A DNA stretch of 64,000 bases, taken from positions 1 to 64,000 of the forward strand of contig CAUPYH010000001.1 in assembly GCA_963515595.1 (NCBI GenBank), written 5' to 3'. The notes below the pieces were generated by a model. It ran no database searches. It was given only the letters and a program-made list of their open reading frames with translations, and had not been told where the DNA came from. This stretch comes from Eikenella sp963515595. Lineage in GTDB: Bacteria > Pseudomonadota > Gammaproteobacteria > Burkholderiales > Neisseriaceae. Shown piece after piece: positions 54,729-63,807 of this stretch. How positions within the stretch are numbered: the stretch's first letter is position 1; every line of letters begins with the position of its first letter. The position numbers and the translations under genes were made by a program.

Positions 54729-55349
54729 TCAATCGGTTTCGGCCATCTGGGCTTCACGCAGCGGCAAAGACAAACGATGTTTATGCTTCGGCTCGATGCC
54801 GTGAAACAGCGCGGCCAGTGCAGCGTGGTCGGCGGCCATGTCGGCGGTGGGGGTAAACAGCGGCAGGAAGCGCACTTCGCGCCGCCCGTAGTCGATTGCC
54901 ACCGGCAATACCGGCACACCGGCGCCGCGGGCAATCCGCCAGTAGCCGCTTTTCCATTTGGGCACGGCGTGGCGCGTGCCTTCCGGCGAGATACCGAGAA
55001 ACAGCTGCCCGCTGCGGCGGAAGGCGGCCACGGCTTCGTCCACCACGCCGCCGGCGCGTGCCCTATCCAGCGGCATCACGCCCGCCCAGCGTAAAAACGC
55101 TGCCAAACCGGGCACGGCAAACAGGCTTTTCTTGCCGAATATGCTCATTTTCAAATCCAAAGCCAGCAGAGCAGGCAGCACATACAGCCCGTCGAAATTC
55201 GATGTGTGCGGTACGGCCACCACCACGCATTTGGCTACATCCGGCACGCTGCCTGCGACGCGCCAGCCCAACAGCCGGAGCAAAGCGGCCGCCACACGGC
55301 GGCTGATTCCGCCGCCCCGGCGCGGCACTTGCGGCGGCAGCGGCATCAT
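54729..55349 (-). CDS. 1-acyl-sn-glycerol-3-phosphate acyltransferase-like protein (PlsC domain)
   Basis: 206 residues. The acyltransferase motif I HTSNFDGLY (HX4D) and motif III SPEGTRHAVPKWKSG are clear, with GVMPLDRARAGGVV between them. It probably acylates a lipid at the inner membrane face. It overlaps ribE by 4 bp. Substrate cannot be read from the sequence. Confidence 0.85.
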   Translation of the reverse strand: MMPLPPQVPRRGGGISRRVAAALLRLLGWRVAGSVPDVAKCVVVAVPHTSNFDGLYVLPALLALDLKMSIFGKKSLFAVPGLAAFLRWAGVMPLDRARAGGVVDEAVAAFRRSGQLFLGISPEGTRHAVPKWKSGYWRIARGAGVPVLPVAIDYGRREVRFLPLFTPTADMAADHAALAALFHGIEPKHKHRLSLPLREAQMAETD

Positions 55350-55966
55350 GCATTGTCCTTTTCCGCCAAAATCTGCGCTACGGTATCCACAATCACCTGC
55401 GTTTGCGGATCGATTTCCACATTCACCCGCTCGCCGGCGCGGCGGCTGCCAAACAACGTGCGGTTCAGGGTTTCGGGGATGAGGTGCACATTGAATTCGC
55501 TGTCGCTTACCGTGCCGATGGTGAGGCTGCAGCCGTCCAGTCCGATGAATCCCTTAGGAAAAACATAGCCTCTCAGGTTTTCAGGTAGCCTGAACCAAAC
55601 AGTGCGGTTCAGCCCGTTCGCTTCGATGCGGCTGATTTCGGCAGTGGCCGTGATGTGGCCGCTCATGCTGTGGCCGCCGATTTCGTCGCCGAAGCGGGCG
55701 GCGCGCTCGATGTTTACCTTGTCGCCCGGCTGCAATGCGCCCAGATTGGTTTTGGCCAGCGTTTCGCCCATCAGGTCGAAATCTGCCGCGCCGTTTTCGT
55801 GCACGCGGGTGATGGTGAGGCAGCAGCCGTTGTGCGCCACCGATGCGCCCACGCGCAAATCGGCATCTGCGCCCTCGGGCAGGCGCACGGTGTGGCTGCG
55901 GAAATCGGGCGCGCGCTGATCTACGGCTAGTACTTCGCCCAAGCCTTGTACGATTCCTGTAAACAT
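55346..55966 (-). CDS. ribE: Riboflavin synthase alpha chain
   Basis: 206 residues, two tandem lumazine-binding barrels. The first begins MFTGIVQGLGEVLAVDQRAP and ends near GDKVNIERAARFGDEIGGH; the second has GYVFPKGFIGLDGCSLTIG and TLFGSRRAGERVNVEIDPQ. It makes riboflavin from two lumazine molecules. No FMN riboswitch is visible upstream. Confidence 0.95.
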   Translation of the reverse strand: MFTGIVQGLGEVLAVDQRAPDFRSHTVRLPEGADADLRVGASVAHNGCCLTITRVHENGAADFDLMGETLAKTNLGALQPGDKVNIERAARFGDEIGGHSMSGHITATAEISRIEANGLNRTVWFRLPENLRGYVFPKGFIGLDGCSLTIGTVSDSEFNVHLIPETLNRTLFGSRRAGERVNVEIDPQTQVIVDTVAQILAEKDNA

Positions 55967-55996
55967 GGTTTCTCCTTGATTGCTTTATGGTTGGAG

Positions 55997-56037
55997 AGGC
56001 TACCTGAAGGCTCCCTCATCCTGTTTTCAGGTAGCCT
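55997..56037. terminator. Inverted Eikenella DUS pair
   Basis: AGGCTACCTGAA (55997-56008) and TTCAGGTAGCCT (56026-56037) flank a 17-base loop and are followed by TTT. It lies downstream of the leftward leucine-rich gene. Confidence 0.7.
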
Positions 56038-56100
56038 TTTGCTGTGGTGAGGCTACCTGAAAGCGAATTTTCAAACCCAATATGCGGGCAGCGAGCGCCC

Positions 56101-57186
56101 CTAGTCTTCAAATACAAACGGCTCGAACTCCGGATACATACACACCACAATCTGTTCGCGGCCGTGCTGTTGGGCAAGTGCCCGCATTGCGTTTTGCGTG
56201 GCCACTTTTTCGTGGCCGATGCCCAGTTGTTTAATGTGTCGGTTTTCGATAAGCGGGCGGTAGATATTTAAATCTGGCTGCGTGGCATTTTGGATAGCAA
56301 ACTCGCGGATGGAGCGGCTGTGTGTTACTTCGCTGAAATCAGACAGGTTTTTGCAGGAAGTAATCTTCACCCGGCGCAGTTTCTGCAAACCGGCTACTTG
56401 GGGAAAGCGTGTGATGCCATTTAAGGTTTCCACAAACAGAAACTGCAAATTCTGCATCTGCGATACAAAATCCAAGTTTTCCAGCTTAGGCAGCCGCCAC
56501 AGCTGCAAATATTTCAACGCGGGCAGCTGTGCGGCAGCATCTATGTTTTCAAAGCCGCATAGTTGCAGGGTGAGATATTGCAGATTGTTCAGGCCGGCCA
56601 CGAAATCGAGGCTTTTAGGCTTGGAAATACTGCGCAGTACGAGCGCTTCCAGCTCTTTCAGCTCGGGCAGTGTTTGGTCTAAATTCTTCTCCAATTTTTG
56701 GAGATACAGCGTTTTCAGGTGCTGAAAACGGGTGAGCACGCTCAAATCTGATTTGGCAGATTTGGTTTCGGAATCCAAATACAGGTTTTGCAGATTCGGA
56801 TTCACGCCATTGAGGAAATCCAAACTGCCGAAGCCCTTGTTGGCTTTCAAAGCCAAGGTGTGCAGATTTTCAAACTTGGCCAGTTTTTCCAAATTGTTGA
56901 TGCTGCCCATGCTAGCTTCAATCGCCAGGTTTTGCAGCCCGGGGAAATCGGCAATCCAATCCACATCGAAATCCTGATACAGATAAAAACGCAGATGGGT
57001 AGACGGATGCTGCTGCAGCACTTCTTCCCATAAAACAGGCAGAATGACCTTTAAATCCGCCCCTTCGATAATCTGAATGCGGTCTAATTCGTGGATTTTA
57101 CTTTTGTATTTCGGCAGATCTTTGCGGAACTCAGGTAGAGAATCAATGTTCCAAAAATATAATCTGTAGTCGAATGATCCGGCCAT
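56101..57186 (-). CDS. Leucine-rich-repeat protein
   Basis: 361 residues. About eight irregular leucine-rich repeats run from residue 85 to 290, for example LQNLAIEASMGSINNLEKLA, FENLHTLALKANKGFGSLDF, LQYLTLQLCGFENIDAAAQL and LPALKYLQLWRLPKLENLDF. No signal peptide, so it is probably cytoplasmic. Genes like this often sit near toxin-immunity loci, but no partner is adjacent here. Function unknown. Confidence 0.6.
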   Translation of the reverse strand: MAGSFDYRLYFWNIDSLPEFRKDLPKYKSKIHELDRIQIIEGADLKVILPVLWEEVLQQHPSTHLRFYLYQDFDVDWIADFPGLQNLAIEASMGSINNLEKLAKFENLHTLALKANKGFGSLDFLNGVNPNLQNLYLDSETKSAKSDLSVLTRFQHLKTLYLQKLEKNLDQTLPELKELEALVLRSISKPKSLDFVAGLNNLQYLTLQLCGFENIDAAAQLPALKYLQLWRLPKLENLDFVSQMQNLQFLFVETLNGITRFPQVAGLQKLRRVKITSCKNLSDFSEVTHSRSIREFAIQNATQPDLNIYRPLIENRHIKQLGIGHEKVATQNAMRALAQQHGREQIVVCMYPEFEPFVFED

Positions 57187-57231
57187 ATTGGTTTTCCTTT
57201 TTCAAAATATATGCTGTTGAACCGAAACCTG

Positions 57232-57271
57232 AGGCTACCTGAAAAATACTGTAGCCTATTTTCAGGTAGCC
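57232..57271. terminator. Inverted Eikenella DUS pair after lptG
   Basis: AGGCTACCTGAA (57232-57243) and TTCAGGTAGCCT (57260-57271), 5 bp before the lptG stop on the minus strand. It should end the lptF-lptG transcript. Confidence 0.75.
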
Positions 57272-57276
57272 TTTTC

Positions 57277-58347
57277 TCAACGCACTTCCTGCCGCCTAAT
57301 CAACCAAGCGGCGGCGATGGCAAATACTGTGCCTGGCAGGATGGCGGCGCCGAGGGGCGGCATGCTGGAGAGTTGGGCGACATAGCCGGAGAGCAGGCCG
57401 GCGAAGTGGAAGGCGAGGCCCAGGCAGATACCGAGAAACAGGCGCACGCCGATGTTGCCGTGGCGCGAGCTTTGCGGCGTAAAGGCGAGCGCCACCAAAG
57501 CCATCACCGTACAAATCAGCGGATAGAGCAGCTTGCGCCACCAAACGGTGGCATAGGCGGCGGTTTGCTGGCCGTTGCTTTGCAGGTGGTCGATATACAT
57601 TTTCAGGCTGCGGGCCGACATTTGGTCGGTGTCCACCAAAAGCACGCCGAGCAGCTCCACGCCCACATCGCTGGGCCATTCTACGCTGGCAAGCTGCTCG
57701 GTTTGGGTGCGTTCGGCAGCAATATGGGTGCGCGCCACCTGTTTGAGCGTCCAAGTGCCGTTGCCGTTTACACGGCCTTCGGAAGCCTGCCAGGCGGATT
57801 CCAGCGCGGCATGTTGGTTGTAGCGGTAGATGCGGATGCCGAGCAGGCGGCCGTCGGGCAGCATTTCGCGCACGTTGATGTTGTCGCTGCCCTGCCGAAA
57901 CCACAGGCCGCTGCCGCCCAGGCTCACAGTTTGCTGTACGGCATGCAGGCGCAGCCGCTCGGCGCGTTGTTCCATATAGGGGGCAACCCATTCGCCCAAA
58001 GCCACGCCGAGCAGCCCAGCCAGTAAGCCTACTGAAGCCACGGTGGCAATGATGCGCTTGAGAGAAGCGCCGCTGGTGCGGATAACTGTCCATTCGCTGG
58101 CGGAGGCGAGCTGGCTCAAGGCGGCCAGGCAGCCGATGAGCACGGCCAGCGGCAGCAGGGTATACATATGCCCGAACAGGCGCATACCCACATACAGAAT
58201 CAGGGTGAGCACGGTGTAGTTGCCATCGCCCACGTCGTCCACGGCATTAATCACTTCAAAAAACGAAAACAGCGCCACCAAGGCCATAAGCGCATACAGC
58301 GTGGCCATGCCCAAGCGGCGGACCAGATAGCGGGTGAGCAGTTTCAT
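57277..58347 (-). CDS. lptG: Lipopolysaccharide export permease LptG
   Basis: 356 residues from MKLLTRYLVRRLGMATLYAL at 58347. Two N-terminal and four C-terminal membrane helices (LALFSFFEVINAVDD-like start; LLYPLICTVMALVALAFTPQ) flank a periplasmic jellyroll. With LptF and LptB it extracts lipopolysaccharide from the inner membrane. The start overlaps the lptF stop (ATGA). Confidence 0.92.
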   Translation of the reverse strand: MKLLTRYLVRRLGMATLYALMALVALFSFFEVINAVDDVGDGNYTVLTLILYVGMRLFGHMYTLLPLAVLIGCLAALSQLASASEWTVIRTSGASLKRIIATVASVGLLAGLLGVALGEWVAPYMEQRAERLRLHAVQQTVSLGGSGLWFRQGSDNINVREMLPDGRLLGIRIYRYNQHAALESAWQASEGRVNGNGTWTLKQVARTHIAAERTQTEQLASVEWPSDVGVELLGVLLVDTDQMSARSLKMYIDHLQSNGQQTAAYATVWWRKLLYPLICTVMALVALAFTPQSSRHGNIGVRLFLGICLGLAFHFAGLLSGYVAQLSSMPPLGAAILPGTVFAIAAAWLIRRQEVR

Positions 58348-59456
58348 GCCGGCTTGCCTCCCAAGGCCAGGCGCAAGGCCTGCCAAAACGGCCGCGAAGG
58401 CTGGCTGCGCACGCGTAACAACAGCACGGCCAGCATCAGCATCAATAGATGCGGCACAATCAAACCCGGCCACAGTGGAATCTTGCCGCTGCTGATGCCG
58501 TCGCGCACCAGCGTGAGGCCATTTTGATAGAGCAAAAATATGCCGATAGCGCTTAAAAGGCTGTAGCTGCGACCGCTACGGTTGTCCATATAGGAAAGCG
58601 GCAGCGCCAACAGCGCCAAAATCAGCACGCTCACCGGCATGGTGATGCGCCACATCAATTCGCCGCGCAAGTCGGGGTTGGTATTGCCCCACAGCTTGGC
58701 CGTGGGCACGGTGCGGCGGTGGATATCGCGCTGTACCAGCTTGGGTGCGGTACCCACCACCAAATGCAGGCGCTCAAACGATACTTCGTCGTAATCGGCC
58801 ATACCTGGCGTGCCGCTGTAGCGGCGGCCGTTAAACAATTCCAGCGTGCGCTTGTTGTCGGCTTCGGCAAAGCGGCCGCGTTCGGCGGTAATCAGCGTGT
58901 CGCGCCCCTGCTGGTTTTGTTCGCGGATAAACAGATTGGCCGCCTCGCCGCTGCCCGCATCGAATTTTTCCACAAAATACACACGCGGCGTGTTGCCGCC
59001 AAACTCCTGAAACACGCCCGGGCGCACCATGGAAGTATCCTGCCGACGCTTCAGCACTTCGGCAAATTCGCGACTGCGTGCATCCGCCCACGGCATCACC
59101 AGCATCGACACCAATGCCGTGAGCAGGGCGAAAGGCACGGCAAACGCCATCAATGGCCTAATCCAGCCGTAAAGCGACAAGCCGGACGAGAGCCACACCG
59201 CCATTTCGCTGTCGCGCCAATAGCGGGAAAGCACGGTAAGCGCACTGATATAGGCCGTGAGGATGAGCACGATGGGCATCAGCGCCACCGTCCAAAACGC
59301 CACCAGCGTGGCCACCGCGTCTGCCGCCACCTTGCCGCCGGCCGCGCCGCCCAACAGCTTCACCGCCTGCACCGCCACCAATGTGGCCAAGAGCAGCACG
59401 AATACGCCCATCGCCGTTTGCGATACTTCTTTAATGAATTTTCTCTGATAAACCAT
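58344..59456 (-). CDS. lptF: Lipopolysaccharide export permease LptF
   Basis: 370 residues from MVYQRKFIKEVSQTAMGVFV. The six membrane helices and periplasmic domain (VRPGVFQEFGGNTPRVYFVE, LITAERGRFAEADNKRTLEL) match LptF. First gene of the lptF-lptG operon. Confidence 0.92.
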   Translation of the reverse strand: MVYQRKFIKEVSQTAMGVFVLLLATLVAVQAVKLLGGAAGGKVAADAVATLVAFWTVALMPIVLILTAYISALTVLSRYWRDSEMAVWLSSGLSLYGWIRPLMAFAVPFALLTALVSMLVMPWADARSREFAEVLKRRQDTSMVRPGVFQEFGGNTPRVYFVEKFDAGSGEAANLFIREQNQQGRDTLITAERGRFAEADNKRTLELFNGRRYSGTPGMADYDEVSFERLHLVVGTAPKLVQRDIHRRTVPTAKLWGNTNPDLRGELMWRITMPVSVLILALLALPLSYMDNRSGRSYSLLSAIGIFLLYQNGLTLVRDGISSGKIPLWPGLIVPHLLMLMLAVLLLRVRSQPSRPFWQALRLALGGKPA

Positions 59457-59596
59457 ATCATTCCGTAGTTTTGCCGGTTTCAGGTAGCCTGGGGCAACTG
59501 TTGGCTGAAGCCTCTCTTGCATACAAGGCAAGGCGCCGTTGCAAAAAGGGATAAATGCTTTAGGGGCTGCTGGCAACTACTTTTCCAAGTGGATTT

Positions 59597-59690
59597 TTGC
59601 CCCAAAGGCGGCAGATTCAAGGCGGAAACCGCAGTAAGGTTGGACGCCTTGCGAGGATTTCCAACGCGGAAGATGCCACCTTTGGGGCAA
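59597..59690. repeat. MITE-like element with 17-bp terminal inverted repeats
   Basis: TTGCCCCAAAGGCGGCA (59597-59613) and TGCCACCTTTGGGGCAA (59674-59690) are inverted with one mismatch, enclosing 60 bp without an ORF. Such small non-autonomous elements are frequent in Neisseriaceae intergenic regions. It lies in the 320-bp gap between ridA and lptF, which holds no gene. Confidence 0.6.
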
Positions 59691-59776
59691 TAAAGACGCG
59701 GAAACCAGTAGTGATCAACAGTCCCGAACCATATAAACAGAAACCGCGCGGATTGTACGGCAGAAGGCCGCTGCTG

Positions 59777-60133
59777 TCATGCTGTGCGCTGCAGCGCCGT
59801 AATCTTGATTTCCACTTTCCAGCCCGCATCCGCCAGCGCGGCCTGCACACAAGCGCGGGCAGGGGCTTTGCCGGGCGCCACCCAGGCATCCCACACCCGG
59901 TTCATGCCCGCGTAGTCGGCCATATCGGGCAGATAGATGACCGCTTCGCAAATATGCGCCTTATCGGAGCCGCAGTCGGCCAAAACACGGTCGATTTGCG
60001 CCAACACATCGGCGGTTTGCGCTTCGATATCAGCTTCGGGGTTGGTGGGCACTTGGCCGGAGAGAAAAACGAAACCGTTGGCCACCACGGCTTCGGAATA
60101 ACGTGCAGCTGGGAGATGATGGTGGAGAGGCAT
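59777..60133 (-). CDS. ridA: RidA/YjgF-family imine deaminase
   Basis: 118 residues: ARYSEAVVANGFVFLSGQVP, LAQIDRVLADCGSDKAHICE, VYLPDMADYAGMNRVWD-like middle, PARACVQAALADAGWKVEIK. The catalytic Arg in PARACVQ is present. These proteins clear reactive enamines in the cytoplasm. Confidence 0.9.
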   Translation of the reverse strand: MPLHHHLPAARYSEAVVANGFVFLSGQVPTNPEADIEAQTADVLAQIDRVLADCGSDKAHICEAVIYLPDMADYAGMNRVWDAWVAPGKAPARACVQAALADAGWKVEIKITALQRTA

Positions 60134-60171
60134 GGGAAGACCTTTCTTTGGGAACGGGGGAATAGGGGGAA

Positions 60172-60222
60172 AGGCTACCTGAAAATCTTCATTTCATTGC
60201 GGCTCATGCTTTCAGGTAGCCT
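60172..60222. terminator. Inverted Eikenella DUS pair
   Basis: AGGCTACCTGAA (60172-60183) and TTCAGGTAGCCT (60211-60222) lie between ridA and the membrane protein gene. Confidence 0.6.
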
Positions 60223-60249
60223 GTAAGCAGCAGGGTATGGACGACCGAT

Positions 60250-60714
60250 TTATTGCGACTGCGGTTTGGGCAGAAATACCGACAAAACCAGCGAGCTGGC
60301 CGCGCCGCAGCTCATGATAACCAGCATTTTCATCAACAATGTTTGCGGGCTGCTATACAACGTGCTGACATCCCAGCTTATTACCACAAACCATAACAAT
60401 GACAGCACCGCGCCCACCACCACCGCGCAGGCCACGCCTTTTGCCGTGCGGTGCAGGCGCAACCGCATAGCCAGCAGGCCGGTCAGCAGCGCGGGAATGC
60501 CGCCGAACACATAGCCCCACAGCACCAACCCCCATATTGCGCCAAACACCTCAGCCAAACCGGCTTGCGAAAGCCAGCCGCTTTGCAGCCATAAGTAGTA
60601 ACAAGCCAGCAGCCACATCCCCAACGGCCCGCCGAATAGGGCGTAAATAATCGGTACCCGCCACGGGTAAGGCGGTTTGGCGGGAATGGTTGTCTGTAGC
60701 CTACTTTGTTCCAT
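60250..60714 (-). CDS. Conserved membrane protein, four helices
   Basis: 154 residues with four predicted membrane segments: PIIYALFGGPLGMWLLACYY, FGAIWGLVLWGYVFGGIPAL, GVACAVVVGAVLSLLWFVVI and LLMKMLVIMSCGAASSLVLS. Not recognised as a named family. Confidence 0.6.
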   Translation of the reverse strand: MEQSRLQTTIPAKPPYPWRVPIIYALFGGPLGMWLLACYYLWLQSGWLSQAGLAEVFGAIWGLVLWGYVFGGIPALLTGLLAMRLRLHRTAKGVACAVVVGAVLSLLWFVVISWDVSTLYSSPQTLLMKMLVIMSCGAASSLVLSVFLPKPQSQ

Positions 60715-60868
60715 CTTATCGTCCTTCTACATCACGCTGTGAGGCTGCCCGAAGCGGCAGCAAGCGTGGATTCAGATACTTGTATCCGGCCAAACCTTCA
60801 ATGCCCCGCATGGCGATCCGTTACCGCAATCCCCGAAATGTTGGCTACGGACATCCGACCTACAGTTT

Positions 60869-60903
60869 TTCAGGTAGCCTGAAGGGGGAATAGGCTACCT
60901 GAA
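60869..60903. terminator. Inverted Eikenella DUS pair
   Basis: TTCAGGTAGCCT (60869-60880) and AGGCTACCTGAA (60892-60903) lie downstream of the ankyrin/SUFU gene. The 236-bp gap has no ORF I can support. Confidence 0.65.
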
Positions 60904-60950
60904 AGCTGAAGCCGCGTGCGTGCGGGACGCACACACACTACACAAGTAGA

Positions 60951-62054
60951 CTACGCTTGCTGCATTTCCGGAAAAGCCGGAATCACGGTAGCCGTATCAT
61001 CCCGTTGCCATCGGTAGCCGATTTTTTTCCATTTGGCCGTCTTATACCGTGCGATGAGTTTCTCGGTTTTTTTCGGTAACGGGTGGGAAAAAGGTACTAG
61101 TAGCCATAGGGTTACGTCTTCATCCTCTGTCTGATTATCCGTATCTTTTTCAAATTGGTAATCTACCAGCATCAGTCCATCCATATTGCTTGGCCAAAGA
61201 ATAGAGTCAAAATCGGAACGGTCAAAAATCATGCCTTCTTTGGGCGTATCGTTTTTCAGGCAGCCTGCAATCTTTTCCAAAATCAGCATGAAAAAAGCAT
61301 AGGGATTGTTTTCCGGAATCAGGCGTTGGTTTACCGGCCATTGGTAGTCGATGCAGACCATTAGTTCATAACGCGGCTGCCTTTTATACAGCCCGTTGGT
61401 AAACAGAAGTTTGAAGTCCCTGTCTCTTCTAATGGTTGCCAGCCGCAGCGAATATTCCGGATTTACGGCAAATTCGATATTCAAAATATTGCCGACATGT
61501 GTATGGATATGATCCAGTACGCCGCTGTTTTCATATTCTGAGAAATCAAACGAAATCCTAGCCTGCACTGCACCGTATTCTTTCAGTAAATCCGCCAATT
61601 CGGTATGTCCGAAGGCAAGGCAGACATCCAGCGGCGTACAGTTTCTGGCGGAATAGAGAAAATTCGGTTCTGCCCCTGCTTCCAAAAGCGCCTTTACCGC
61701 CGCGCTATTGTTATCGACAACAGCTGGGTCGATAGCGGGCGCAAGGGCGGCAACATTGCCGTTGGGATTTGCCCTGATACTCAAAAGCCATTGGTATACA
61801 GCAGGATGGTTGTAGCTAACCGCCTCCTTCAAGGCGGTATTTTGCAGCTGCCCTGCCACATCCTCAGGAGAAATGCCTTTTGAATGCAGCAGCTTGCAGA
61901 TATTTAACGCATTCTCCCCTGCGGCAAATTGCAGCAAACCCTTGGAAAGGAAATCGCGGAAAGCGAAATATGAATGCTTTTCCAGGATTTTATCCAGTTC
62001 GGCTGCGTTGTCTTTGTAAACCAGTTCTCTGATTTTGTCTGATAATTCTTCCAT
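60951..62054 (-). CDS. Ankyrin-repeat protein with SUFU-like domain, probable immunity protein
   Basis: 367 residues. Residues 1-170 hold ankyrin-like helices (NALNICKLLHSKGISPEDVA, AVKALLEAGAEPNFLYSARN, CTPLDVCLAFGHTELADLLK). Residues 190-350 match the suppressor-of-fused (SUFU) fold (GVLDHIHTHVGNILNIEFAV, YELMVCIDYQWPVNQRLIPE, DVTLWLLVPFSHPLPKKTEK). In bacteria SUFU and ankyrin domains serve as immunity proteins of polymorphic toxins. A short ORF tail ending 14 bp upstream looks like the end of such a toxin gene. Confidence 0.7.
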   Translation of the reverse strand: MEELSDKIRELVYKDNAAELDKILEKHSYFAFRDFLSKGLLQFAAGENALNICKLLHSKGISPEDVAGQLQNTALKEAVSYNHPAVYQWLLSIRANPNGNVAALAPAIDPAVVDNNSAAVKALLEAGAEPNFLYSARNCTPLDVCLAFGHTELADLLKEYGAVQARISFDFSEYENSGVLDHIHTHVGNILNIEFAVNPEYSLRLATIRRDRDFKLLFTNGLYKRQPRYELMVCIDYQWPVNQRLIPENNPYAFFMLILEKIAGCLKNDTPKEGMIFDRSDFDSILWPSNMDGLMLVDYQFEKDTDNQTEDEDVTLWLLVPFSHPLPKKTEKLIARYKTAKWKKIGYRWQRDDTATVIPAFPEMQQA

Positions 62055-62067
62055 GATTAAACCCTAA

Positions 62068-62169
62068 TCAAACACTACGAATATTGCGGAAATATTCTCC
62101 AAGTTCTTTTAATATCCTTTCAGCATCTTTTCCATTCTTGGCTTTTGATAATTCATCATATACTTTTTT
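62068..62169 (-). pseudogene. C-terminal remnant of a lost toxin gene
   Basis: The frame KKVYDELSKAKNGKDAERIL followed by KELGEYFRNIRSV and TGA ends 14 bp before the ankyrin/SUFU start. It has no start codon of its own, and upstream the frame runs into repeat-like sequence with the GTGTGCGGTGCGCACGC palindrome. It reads like the last helices of a polymorphic toxin. The identity is inferred from position. Confidence 0.45.
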
Positions 62170-62262
62170 GTACCTGCAATAGCCAGCGTAGCCCGCAGGA
62201 GTAGGATGTGTGCGGTGCGCACGCAAGCAACTTTAACTGCGTTGAAGCTGGCGCTGGAGTTT

Positions 62263-63531
62263 TCAGGTAGCCTCATCCAAAGCCGTGCACACGGCTTCGG
62301 CAATCCGCTCGCTCGCGCCTTGGTGGGCTTGGATAAAGCCGGCGGCTTGGGCGGAGAAGCGTTCGCGTTCGGCGGGGTTGTCCAGCCAGCGTTGCACGGC
62401 GGCATACCATTCGGCGGGGGTGGCTACCTGAAGCGCGGCGCCGGCGGTCAATGCGCCTGCGCAGGCGGCGGCGAAGTTGTAGGTGGAATAGCCGAACAGG
62501 GCGGGTTTGCTGCAGGCGATGGGTTCGATGATGTTTTGGCAGCCGGTGTCCACCAGGCTGCCGCCCACAAAAGCCATATCGGCAGCCAGGTAGTAGGCGA
62601 ACAGTTCGCCCATGCTGTCGCCCAGCCACACTTGCGTGTCGGGGCGCACGGGGGCTTCGTCGCTGCGCCGCTGCACGCGCAGGCCGAGCGCCGCCGCGCC
62701 TTCGGCCACGGCATCGAATCGCTCGGGATGGCGCGGCACGATGACTAAAAGCGCATCGCCGCGATACTGCCGCCACTCTTGCAGCAGCAGCAGCGCTTCG
62801 TCTTGGTTTTGATGAAACCGCGTGCTGGCGCACACCACAACGGGGCGGCCGCCGATGCGTTGCTTAAACGCCGCGGCCAGCCCGTGCATGGCGGCGGGCG
62901 GGGCGATGTCGTATTTGGTGTTGCCGCACACCAGCACGTTTTCCGCGCCGATGCCGCGCAGGCGTTCGGCATCGGCTTCGGTTTGGGCGAGCACGCGGCG
63001 GAAGGATTGCAGGGCGGGGGCAAACAGGGACGGCCAGCGGCGGTAGCCCTGCGCGGATTGCTCGGAGAGGCGGGCGTTGGCCAGGAATACGGGCAGGTCG
63101 GCCGCGCGGCAGGCGGCCAGCAGGTTCGGCCAGATTTCGGTTTCCATGATGATGCCGAAACGCGGTTTATGCTGGGCGAGGAAGGCGGCTGTCCAAGCCG
63201 GGTGGTCGTAGGGCAGGTAGCGGCATTGGGCATCGGGAAACAGGCTCTCGGCGGTGGCGCGGCCGGTGGGCGTCATTTGTGTGAGCAGCAGCGGGGCATC
63301 GGGAAAACGGTGGCGCAAGGCCTGCACCAGCGGCACGGCGGCGCGGGTTTCGCCCACAGACACGGCGTGCACCCAAATGGCGTGCTGCACAGGATTATCC
63401 GGCGGCTCGCCGAAACGCTCACCTTGATGCAGCAGATAGGCGGGGGAGCGGCGGCTGCGCTTGGCGAGCAGATGACGGGCCAGCGGGCGGCCGAGGAGGC
63501 GGGTGAGCAGGCGGTAGAGGGCGGGGAGCAT
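62263..63531 (-). CDS. waaA: 3-deoxy-D-manno-octulosonic acid (Kdo) transferase
   Basis: 422 residues. The GT30 N-terminal domain has WVHAVSVGETRAAVPLVQAL and YLPYDHPAWTAAFLAQHKPR. The C-terminal domain has VVCASTRFHQNQDEALLLLQ, FVGGSLVDTGCQNIIEPIAC and KPALFGYSTYNFAAACAGAL. It adds Kdo to lipid A precursor at the inner membrane. Full length. Confidence 0.93.
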   Translation of the reverse strand: MLPALYRLLTRLLGRPLARHLLAKRSRRSPAYLLHQGERFGEPPDNPVQHAIWVHAVSVGETRAAVPLVQALRHRFPDAPLLLTQMTPTGRATAESLFPDAQCRYLPYDHPAWTAAFLAQHKPRFGIIMETEIWPNLLAACRAADLPVFLANARLSEQSAQGYRRWPSLFAPALQSFRRVLAQTEADAERLRGIGAENVLVCGNTKYDIAPPAAMHGLAAAFKQRIGGRPVVVCASTRFHQNQDEALLLLQEWRQYRGDALLVIVPRHPERFDAVAEGAAALGLRVQRRSDEAPVRPDTQVWLGDSMGELFAYYLAADMAFVGGSLVDTGCQNIIEPIACSKPALFGYSTYNFAAACAGALTAGAALQVATPAEWYAAVQRWLDNPAERERFSAQAAGFIQAHQGASERIAEAVCTALDEAT

Positions 63532-63546
63532 GATTGGATAAAGAAT

Positions 63547-63582
63547 TTCAGGTAGCCTTTGGGTGGCGTGAGGCTACCTGAA
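63547..63582. repeat. Inverted Eikenella DUS pair
   Basis: TTCAGGTAGCCT (63547-63558) and AGGCTACCTGAA (63571-63582) just upstream of waaA; a further inverted pair follows near 63648-63684. Position suggests uptake signal more than terminator for waaA. Confidence 0.6.
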
Positions 63583-63702
63583 AAATCAGATTGGGTGAAG
63601 TGGGGGCGCGGATGTCGGGCACGAATGCTCGGGCTGCGGGAAACGGTTTCAGGTAGCCTGCATGCGGATTGGGGCTACCTGAAAGCGTCGCTTCAACACA
63701 GT

Positions 63703-63807
63703 TATAGTGGATTAAATTTAAATCAGGACGAGGCGGCGAGCCGCAGACAGTACACACGTTACGGCAAGGCGAGCCAACGCTGTACTGGTTTTTGTTAATT
63801 CACTATA
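63703..63807. repeat. Correia-type repeat (CREE), 105 bp
   Basis: TATAGTGGATTAA at 63703 and TTAATTCACTATA ending at 63807 are the terminal inverted repeats (one mismatch). The interior reads AATCAGGACGAGGCGGCGAG then GCAGACAGTACACACG, the known Correia core, in the short class lacking the roughly 50-bp insert. Such elements can supply promoters or RNase III sites. Confidence 0.85.

Noticed and set aside
55994..56040. FMN riboswitch upstream of ribE
   Set aside because: The sequence upstream of ribE has only a DUS inverted pair; none of the conserved FMN aptamer segments are seen.
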